Positions 7,290 to 12,404 of a stretch of 12,404 nucleotides of DNA are shown here, in pieces. The position numbers and the translations under genes were made by a program. The stretch is from Kiritimatiellia bacterium (lineage in GTDB: Bacteria > Verrucomicrobiota > Kiritimatiellia > RFP12 > UBA1067): assembly GCA_017479035.1 (NCBI GenBank), contig JAFVCR010000110.1, forward strand, positions 1-12,404, written 5' to 3'. The notes beneath the pieces are model-generated. The model searched no databases. It was not told the DNA's origin and was given only the letters and a program-made list of their open reading frames with translations. Every line of letters starts with the position of its first letter. Position 1 is the first letter of the stretch.

Positions 7290-7320
7290 TTCGTGTATTT
7301 CGTGTATTTCGTGGTTAAAA
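7290..7320. repeat. TTCGTGTATTTCGTGTATTTCGTGG tandem repeat
   Basis: Three tandem copies of a 9-base word (TTTCGTGTA, the last diverging to TTTCGTGGT) run into GGTTAAAA. The same class of repeat, read in the opposite direction as CCACGAAATACACGAAATACACG, is familiar from intergenic DNA in PVC-type genomes. Its function is unknown. Confidence 0.6.
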
Positions 7321-7415
7321 TAAAAAAATTTATTTTTCCCGTACCTTTTTTCCTCTCTCCTGCAATAAGAGAGGCGTTTTGCGGAACGTTTTTGCGGAAC
7401 GCTGTAATTATGTAA
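7321..7415. other. AT-rich gap downstream of the fumarase genes, no clear gene or terminator
   Basis: The stretch holds an AT-only inverted repeat (7317-7336), an inverted repeat CCTCTCT/AGAGAGG (7352-7358 and 7368-7374), and a direct duplication of TTTTGCGGAACG (7377-7399). The CCTCTCT hairpin is followed by CGTTTT on the plus strand and by an A-tract on the minus strand, so it does not look like a normal terminator for the leftward fumarase genes that end at 7416. Confidence 0.4.
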
Positions 7416-8006
7416 TCAATTAAAAGAAAGGAGGTTTGCAAGCGTTTTGGCCGATCTTTCACGCACTGCTGCGAACAAATCGCCCCCGTGCGCGTCCATC
7501 GCCACTACGCAAGGAAATTCGTGCATCTCGAACTGCCAACAGGCTTCGGCAGCACCCCATTCCTCAAGGAATTTCACGTCCACCACGCGCCGGACGGTTT
7601 GCGCGGTCAACGCCGCCGCCCCTCCCACGGCCTGCAAATACACTGCACCGTGGCGCGCGCACGCGTCAAGCGTGGCTTTGTCCATGCCGCCTTTTCCTAT
7701 TATAAGGCGCACGCCGCTTGCGGCGATGAACGCCGGCTCGTACGGATTCTCGCGCACGGACGTGGTAGGCCCTGCCGCCACAACACGCCACTTTGCGCCC
7801 TCTTGCACTACAACAGGGCCGCAGTGGAAAAGCGCCGCATCGCGGAAATCGAACGGCAACGCGCCGCCATCCGCAAAATGTTTGTGGAAACGGTCGCGCC
7901 CCGTGAACACCTTGCCCGATACGAGCACCTGCTCGCCGGCATGGAGTGCGCGGACGGCCTCTTCGGTGAAAGGATAGGCCAGATGTATCGCTTTGGTCGC
8001 AGTCAT
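7416..8006 (-). CDS. Class I fumarate hydratase, beta (C-terminal) subunit
   Basis: This subunit pairs with the alpha subunit encoded just upstream to form an oxygen-sensitive iron-sulfur hydro-lyase that interconverts fumarate and L-malate. The 196 residues show the family blocks VSGKVFTGRDRFHKHF (29-44), HCGPV near 61-65, AGPTTSVRENPYEP near 78-91, IGKGGMDK near 103-110, and WQFEMHEFPCVVAMDAHG near 157-174. The reading frame is open back to 8276, but that extension only antisenses no gene and overlaps the alpha subunit out of frame; the ATG at 8006 forms an ATGA overlap with the alpha stop and matches the subunit's usual N-terminus. No strong terminator follows. A tartrate dehydratase (TtdB-like) or other member of the same hydro-lyase family cannot be excluded from sequence alone, although fumarate hydratase is the more likely call. 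Confidence 0.88.
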   Translation of the reverse strand: MTATKAIHLAYPFTEEAVRALHAGEQVLVSGKVFTGRDRFHKHFADGGALPFDFRDAALFHCGPVVVQEGAKWRVVAAGPTTSVRENPYEPAFIAASGVRLIIGKGGMDKATLDACARHGAVYLQAVGGAAALTAQTVRRVVDVKFLEEWGAAEACWQFEMHEFPCVVAMDAHGGDLFAAVRERSAKTLANLLSFN

Positions 8007-8833
8007 ATCTCGATCGAGCCTCGTCTTGCCGCCCAGCACAAATATGCGCATGTCACGAAGAAACTCGCCGGCACGCGCGGCCGCGCCGCGATTTTCACTC
8101 CAAGGAGGCTCGTGCGCCCGCCAAGCCCCATAGGGCCTATGCCAAGCGTGTTCGCTTCGGCAAGCGTGCGTTCCTCCAGCGCGGCGAGTGCGGCATCCGG
8201 GTTGCGATCTGCCAAATCGCGCAAAAGTTGCAGTTTGGCGCATTCGTAGCCGGTTGCGCGGTCGCCCCCGATACATACGCCGAGTATGCCGGGTGCGCAG
8301 CCGTAGCCTTGGGCGCGATGCACCGCATGGAGTATTGCACGGCGCACGCCTTCAAGGTCGCGTCCGGCGGCGATGGTCGCGTCCGGCAGGGAAAATTGCG
8401 TGGACATGTTCTCGCTGCCGCCGCCTTTCATCAAAAGGCGTATCGTGCGCGTGGAAGAGTCCGTATAATGGATTACCGGTGCGCCGGGTGCGGTGTTGTC
8501 GTCATACGAGCGACCCGTTGCGGAGTCTATCGTATTGCGGCGCAAAAGGCCTTTTGCCGTGGCTTCGCGCACCGCCGCCGCTATCGCTTCGGGCGTAACG
8601 GCGCCGCGCAGCGCGTGCGGCACGAAAAACGTAAGCGTGCCCGTGTCTTGGCACATCGGCGTGCGCGAGGCTGCGGCAAGCGCGGCGTTGGCAAGGAGCG
8701 TGCGGAGTATCATCTCCGCCGCAGAACCGGCCTCTTCGCGCGATGCGGCCTCTTCAAGCGCGGCCGTGGCATCCGCCGGCAGGTGAGATGCCGTGTTTGC
8801 GATGAGTTCGAGGAGTTTCTCGTGCAACGTCAT
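8003..8833 (-). CDS. Class I fumarate hydratase, alpha (N-terminal, Fe-S) subunit
   Basis: The 276-residue alpha subunit carries the [4Fe-4S] cluster of the thermolabile class I fumarase/tartrate dehydratase family. Motifs in order are MCQDTGTLTFF with C61, RNTIDSATGRSYDDNT near 99-114, MKGGGSENMSTQ near 135-146, GCAPGILGVCIGGDRATGYECAK near 178-200 (C179, C187, C198), and GIGPMGLGGRTSLLGVKIA near 231-249, followed by C262 and C266. By comparison with single-chain class I fumarases, C61, C179 and one of C262/C266 are the likely cluster ligands; this assignment is inferred. The ATG at 8833 follows the upstream 151-residue gene by 22 bases, with only a weak GGAATT Shine-Dalgarno candidate. The stop overlaps the beta start by 4 bases. 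In the TCA cycle it makes malate; under fermentative conditions it could run in reverse toward fumarate. Confidence 0.9.
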   Translation of the reverse strand: MTLHEKLLELIANTASHLPADATAALEEAASREEAGSAAEMILRTLLANAALAAASRTPMCQDTGTLTFFVPHALRGAVTPEAIAAAVREATAKGLLRRNTIDSATGRSYDDNTAPGAPVIHYTDSSTRTIRLLMKGGGSENMSTQFSLPDATIAAGRDLEGVRRAILHAVHRAQGYGCAPGILGVCIGGDRATGYECAKLQLLRDLADRNPDAALAALEERTLAEANTLGIGPMGLGGRTSLLGVKIAARPRVPASFFVTCAYLCWAARRGSIEI

Positions 8834-8855
8834 GTGTGGAATTCCGCGCTCGCGC

Positions 8856-9311
8856 TTATATCACGCCGCGTGCTGCAAGGCCGGAAAGCAATTCCTGCCG
8901 GAATGCTTTGGCATCTTCGCTGGAGACTTTGTAGCCTTGCGGCAAGCCGTCGAGGAGAAGCTGGCCGCGCACGTCCATGATCCACTTGGCCGCAGTGCCG
9001 TCGCTGAACGTCACAGTGCCCGATGCCGCATAGCGCGGGTCGGTCACGGGGTCGAACGTCACGCCCACTGCGCCCGTGGTCTGCTCTTCGGCAGGGTTGG
9101 ATTCGGGTGCGGGTGCTTCATACGGCACGGGCTCTGCCTGCGCAGGGGTTTCGGCAGGGGTAGGCGCGGGCAGTGTGGAGACCATTAAACGCAGGTCCAG
9201 ATAGCGTATGTGGATGCCGAATTCGGCTTTGATGCGTTTCTGGATGGCGTCGAGGCTCTCTCCTGCGGCAAACCATTGGGCTACGAGCCGCTGTTGTTGT
9301 TCGATTAGCAT
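8856..9311 (-). CDS. Uncharacterised 151-residue protein with helical N-terminus and Pro-rich linker
   Basis: No function can be assigned. Residues 1-46 look helical and resemble a small helix-turn-helix-like module (QQQRLVAQWFAAGESLDAIQKRIKAEFGIHIRYLDLRLM). Residues 47-77 form a Pro/Ala/Glu-rich linker, and residues about 80-151 form a compact domain with TGTV-type strand pairs (ASGTVTFSDGTAAKWIMDVRGQLLLDGLPQGYKVSSED) and a C-terminal helix. There is no signal peptide or membrane segment, so it is probably cytoplasmic. I recall similar two-part proteins as common hypothetical proteins in PVC genomes, but cannot verify this. The start at 9311 has AGGA about 11 bases upstream and lies 11 bases after the stop of the giant pseudopilin gene, so the two are probably translated from one message. 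Confidence 0.75.
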   Translation of the reverse strand: MLIEQQQRLVAQWFAAGESLDAIQKRIKAEFGIHIRYLDLRLMVSTLPAPTPAETPAQAEPVPYEAPAPESNPAEEQTTGAVGVTFDPVTDPRYAASGTVTFSDGTAAKWIMDVRGQLLLDGLPQGYKVSSEDAKAFRQELLSGLAARGVI

Positions 9312-9322
9312 TATGGTCGGTC

Positions 9323-12300
9323 CTAGTCGAACTGGTGGTAAAAGAGAATGCGCGTGCGATGCGGTATGCGGTTGTCGTTTTCGCCGGAGTTGCCGTTGGT
9401 GCCTTCAGGCGGGGCGGGGTCGCGCCAGACAAGTGCCACGGCGCGCGCGCCAAGTTGCGCAGGGGTCGTGTTCTCTGCCGCGCCGCCAAGCACTGCGGAC
9501 TCCGCACGCACGAATATCAGGAACAACTGCTGGCGGTTGGCAAACGAATTGCGCCACAACATGTAGAGGAATTTGCGGTCGCTATCGTGGAGGACGGCAT
9601 CCTTGAGGCGCACGCCAAAGAGTTCGTCGCTCGCGTCGGTCTTGCTGTAGTTGTCCCAGATGTCGTCGTATGCGGCAAGCCAGTCGCCGCGCCGCGCATT
9701 GTCGTTGGCAATGAGGTCGCGGTGGAATACGCGTGCGATTTCGTCGATTTCGCTGCGGTATATGCGCGCGGAAAGGTCGTTGTTGACGTCGTTGAATGCG
9801 GGCACGTCGCTCACTTTCACGTTGTCGGCAAGGTTGTTCGTGGAGGCCACGGCAAAGGATACCGGCGTGTTCGCAAAGGCCGCCGCAAGGAGTAGAGGCA
9901 TGTCGGAATACGGATTTGCATGCGGGCCCGTGCCGTCGTCGTCGATGAGGTCTAGGTCGAAAAGCCTGTCGGACGAAAGCGCACCGTCGAAAAGCCTGTA
10001 TCCTTTCCAGAAAAAGGCGTAGTTTGCGGTCTCGCCGATATTGTTCTTTATGCCGTCGCTGTAGCCTTTATTGACGAAGTCGGTGTTGTCGATGTCGGCC
10101 AAACGCGGAATGAATGCAAGTTCGCCCGGGGAATAGAGCCATTCGGTGTCGTTCGAGGCGAAAAACGGATCCGAATTGCGGCCCTCTGCCGAGAAAAGGG
10201 ATTTGTTGTTCTCAAGCCATGCTTCGGCGGACGGATTGCTGTGCCAGTACCAGTCCTCCGGTGCGTAGTTGAAACGCGGATCGCCGCACATCAAGCCGTT
10301 CTTGTCGTCGAGGAATTGGTCAAGTTTGCAGTAGAGCCCAAGTGCCGCACCCGCTCCTTCGCCGCTGCCTAAAATCTTGCCGTCCGCTGCACTGTGCAAC
10401 GCGTTGCGGCGCTCGTTCGTAAGCGCGAAATTCACCGTCGCGGCAAACGGCAGGACTATCACAGGGTTGTTCGCACCGGTCACCGGCTTCGCAAGCGGGC
10501 CTTCCAGAAATTTGGATGTGATATTGTTCACGTCGTCGTCCTTTGCGCCGGCGGGGACCATATCCACGGTGTCGCCGTCGCTATTGCGCACGCGTGCTGC
10601 TATGGCAAGGCATGGTCTGTATGCGTTCGCCTCCGTTGCAATGTCGCTAGGCGTTGCAACCGCACCATCGGAAAGGCTGCTCGTGTTGTAGATGCTCCAC
10701 TTAAGCGTGTTGCCCTCCGGCGTGGGAGTGTCCGTATCTTCCCACGTGTTGCTGCTCTTGTTCCACTTTGCTTTGCGGGTGTAGGTTGCAACGTCGAACT
10801 CCTGCACAACGAGGTCGATCGGCGCTTGGGAATTTATGAGGATGTCTTCGTCCTCCACCGCTTCCGGGAGCGTGATTTTCTTGGCTTCGGCCTTGCCCGT
10901 CAGCACGCCCTCGGAAGGCTTTGTAATACTCGTTGATTTCCACACGTCCCTGTCTGGCGCAATGGCATTTTTGCCGCGTCCTTTAAGGCGCGTCATGGCC
11001 TTCAAATCCAAGTTGGGTTCGTCCTTCACAAGGAAGAATCTCCCCATCCCTTCCACGTTGAAATCGTCCTCATCATCGATTGCGCGGAATGGAAAGCACA
11101 GCCCCTCCATTAGTTCCGCCTTCACGCTCACGCGCGCCTTCACCGTGGTTTTGATTTCGATTTCCGTCGTAGTTGGCGTGCCGTCATCACCCTTTGGCGT
11201 TTTGAGGACCTCCTGCCACGTGGGCGAATCCGTCATGGAAATGTTCATCGTGCTCAGCATCGGCTCGCACTTGAGCGACGTAATCATCGGGATTCTCTCC
11301 GCCGACGGTATCGCAAGCGCAAGCGGCACGTTGTCCTCATCGAGATAATCGTAAAGCGCGGCTCTTCCCGCCTCCGGCATCGCTTCGCTCAAAACATCGT
11401 TGAACGCCTTTCCGCCCACGGATTTTTGTTCGATCACATCGTATCCGCGCTGGCCGTACGCGCTAGGCAGGAACGGCTGGTTTTTCTCTTCCGCCAGATC
11501 TATCAAACTTGCCTGATCCTGCCTGTTCGTTGCTGGATACCACGAATCTGTCACGAACAATTGCCGCATGATGTAGTTCGTGTCATTGCCGTAGAACTGG
11601 TCCAGCGGCGAACCTTTTGCGAGTTGATAAAACGGCGAAAGTACATTGCCCACGCTTTCGTCGCCAAGCGCAAGATTGAAATCCAGCAGCGACGTAAACG
11701 GTATGTTGGAAAGTTCCCCCCCTCTCTGCGCCGCCACGAAATCGTCAAACGCCTTCGCATCGCTGTCGTTGGCCACACCGTATTTCGTCTGTTCCTTGTC
11801 CGCGAAAAGATACGCCGCCGAAATCCTGTAATCCTTCGTACCCATGCGCGGCACCGCCGCCGCCACGCGGTTCATGTCTAGAAAATCGCTCACGTTCACC
11901 GCGCAGTATGCATAGCGCCCGCAGTCGTAATCAAAATTCTTCCACGCCGCCGCCCAACTCTCGCGGCTGTGGAACCGCACATCGTTTACTAGTGGCGCGG
12001 GTATGTACCCCAGCCCCTCCAGCGTAAGCACGCTCACCGTATCCTTCAACGTGGCCGTGCGGCTTTCCGTATCGTTCGCCGTGCCCGATCGCGTATTCTG
12101 CCCCGCCGCCTTGTTCGGATTCGGCGGGAAAAACACCCTCCCGCGCCAGTAATCGTAGTATCCGTTCGAGTCCGAATCCGCAAACATCGGCCCCGGGCTC
12201 CCGCTGTTCACCACCCCCGGGAACGGATCGTCCTTTATCGCAAAATCCAGCTCCGCTATCGCCCTCGCAAGCCCCGCTTTTACAAGATGCCGCGCCGCTA

Positions 12301-12403
12301 CCGTCCTCCTGTATGCGGACGACGGCGCGCGCTCGTTGCGCATCCACAAACTGAACGCCACCGCGCTCACCACCATGAAACTCAAAAACCCCAACACTAT
12401 CAA
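9323..12403 (-). CDS. Giant pseudopilin-like protein (Verru_Chthon cassette A / GspK-like), 5' end outside the window
   Basis: At least 1026 residues are visible and the frame is still open at the window edge, where the first codon is TTG, so the start lies upstream. The visible N-terminus is one hydrophobic helix (IVLGFLSFMVVSAVAFSLWM), then MRNERAPSSAYRRTVAARHLVKAGLARAIAELDFAI. That is the class III pseudopilin helix plus the amphipathic helix seen in GspK and PilX-like proteins, with the prepilin-peptidase site presumably just beyond the edge. The rest is a long, acidic extracytoplasmic region rich in Asp, Asn and Trp, with a possible calcium-binding DSDSNG (76-81). The C-terminus has GARAVALVWRDP and PHRTRILFYHQFD. 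These two C-terminal blocks and the size match what I remember of the Verru_Chthon cassette protein A group, which suggests but does not prove this family. It would sit at the membrane or cell surface. The next genes downstream are not the pilin-like B, C and D members usual for that cassette. Confidence 0.7.
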   Translation of the reverse strand: MIVLGFLSFMVVSAVAFSLWMRNERAPSSAYRRTVAARHLVKAGLARAIAELDFAIKDDPFPGVVNSGSPGPMFADSDSNGYYDYWRGRVFFPPNPNKAAGQNTRSGTANDTESRTATLKDTVSVLTLEGLGYIPAPLVNDVRFHSRESWAAAWKNFDYDCGRYAYCAVNVSDFLDMNRVAAAVPRMGTKDYRISAAYLFADKEQTKYGVANDSDAKAFDDFVAAQRGGELSNIPFTSLLDFNLALGDESVGNVLSPFYQLAKGSPLDQFYGNDTNYIMRQLFVTDSWYPATNRQDQASLIDLAEEKNQPFLPSAYGQRGYDVIEQKSVGGKAFNDVLSEAMPEAGRAALYDYLDEDNVPLALAIPSAERIPMITSLKCEPMLSTMNISMTDSPTWQEVLKTPKGDDGTPTTTEIEIKTTVKARVSVKAELMEGLCFPFRAIDDEDDFNVEGMGRFFLVKDEPNLDLKAMTRLKGRGKNAIAPDRDVWKSTSITKPSEGVLTGKAEAKKITLPEAVEDEDILINSQAPIDLVVQEFDVATYTRKAKWNKSSNTWEDTDTPTPEGNTLKWSIYNTSSLSDGAVATPSDIATEANAYRPCLAIAARVRNSDGDTVDMVPAGAKDDDVNNITSKFLEGPLAKPVTGANNPVIVLPFAATVNFALTNERRNALHSAADGKILGSGEGAGAALGLYCKLDQFLDDKNGLMCGDPRFNYAPEDWYWHSNPSAEAWLENNKSLFSAEGRNSDPFFASNDTEWLYSPGELAFIPRLADIDNTDFVNKGYSDGIKNNIGETANYAFFWKGYRLFDGALSSDRLFDLDLIDDDGTGPHANPYSDMPLLLAAAFANTPVSFAVASTNNLADNVKVSDVPAFNDVNNDLSARIYRSEIDEIARVFHRDLIANDNARRGDWLAAYDDIWDNYSKTDASDELFGVRLKDAVLHDSDRKFLYMLWRNSFANRQQLFLIFVRAESAVLGGAAENTTPAQLGARAVALVWRDPAPPEGTNGNSGENDNRIPHRTRILFYHQFD

Positions 12404-12404
12404 C

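Noticed and set aside
6712..7323. Open reading frame of about 203 codons in the intergenic region.
   Set aside because: It is composed of hairpin and tandem repeats; the translated protein is low in any recognisable domain and the bases show no codon bias.
7352..7374. CCTCTCT/AGAGAGG hairpin as a terminator.
   Set aside because: On the minus strand, where the fumarase transcript ends, it is followed by A rather than U; on the plus strand only by CGTTTT.
6625..7415. Insertion sequence or transposon remnant.
   Set aside because: Inverted repeats exist, but no transposase, target-site duplication or terminal repeat pair around a coding region was seen.
8007..8276. N-terminal 90-codon extension of the fumarase beta frame.
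   Set aside because: It overlaps the alpha subunit in another frame, is Arg-rich noise, and the ATG at 8006 fits the ATGA overlap and the family's N-terminus.

Overview
The window looks like a chromosomal segment of a GC-rich bacterium, most likely of the PVC group (Verrucomicrobiota, Kiritimatiellota or Lentisphaerota). That placement is an inference. It rests on a very long pseudopilin-like protein resembling the Verru_Chthon cassette protein A group, on an HU-type DNA-binding protein fused to an Ig-like domain, and on non-coding repeats of kinds I associate with these genomes. No rRNA, tRNA, transposase, integrase or phage gene was found. The content is mostly housekeeping, with two notable non-coding regions.

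Left part (1-5613). The C-terminal part of a large FtsX/MacB-type ABC transporter permease runs rightward from the window edge. It converges on a leftward purB-dnaG pair and overlaps the end of dnaG by 14 bases. purB (adenylosuccinate lyase) and dnaG (primase) share an ATGA stop/start overlap. A TATAAT promoter box lies about 40 bases upstream of the chosen purB start and rules out the longer purB reading frame.

Centre (5614-7415). Four copies of the 16-base palindrome AAAGTATCGATACTTT sit at an exact 22-base period directly before a promoter for a rightward gene. That gene encodes an HU-like DNA-binding domain plus a C-terminal Ig-like domain. Conserved palindromes, unconserved spacers and two-helical-turn phasing make this a strong candidate for a cooperative operator. 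It is the most interesting signal in the window. About 790 bases of non-coding DNA follow the gene. They are packed with nested repeats: a long composite inverted repeat (6717-7041), a second repeat block (7081-7272), and short TTCGTG-type repeats.

Right part (7416-12404). Four leftward genes are tightly packed and probably co-transcribed. In transcription order they are a very large pseudopilin/GspK-like protein (5' end beyond the window), a 151-residue uncharacterised protein, and the alpha and beta subunits of a two-subunit class I iron-sulfur fumarate hydratase, which overlap by ATGA.

Overall the genes cover nucleotide synthesis (purB), replication (dnaG), nucleoid or regulatory DNA binding (HU-Ig), the TCA cycle or fumarate metabolism, envelope transport, and a type IV pilin-like surface or secretion component. 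No complete new system can be demonstrated. The best leads are the 22-base operator array, the repeat island, and the linkage of the giant pseudopilin to the small uncharacterised protein.
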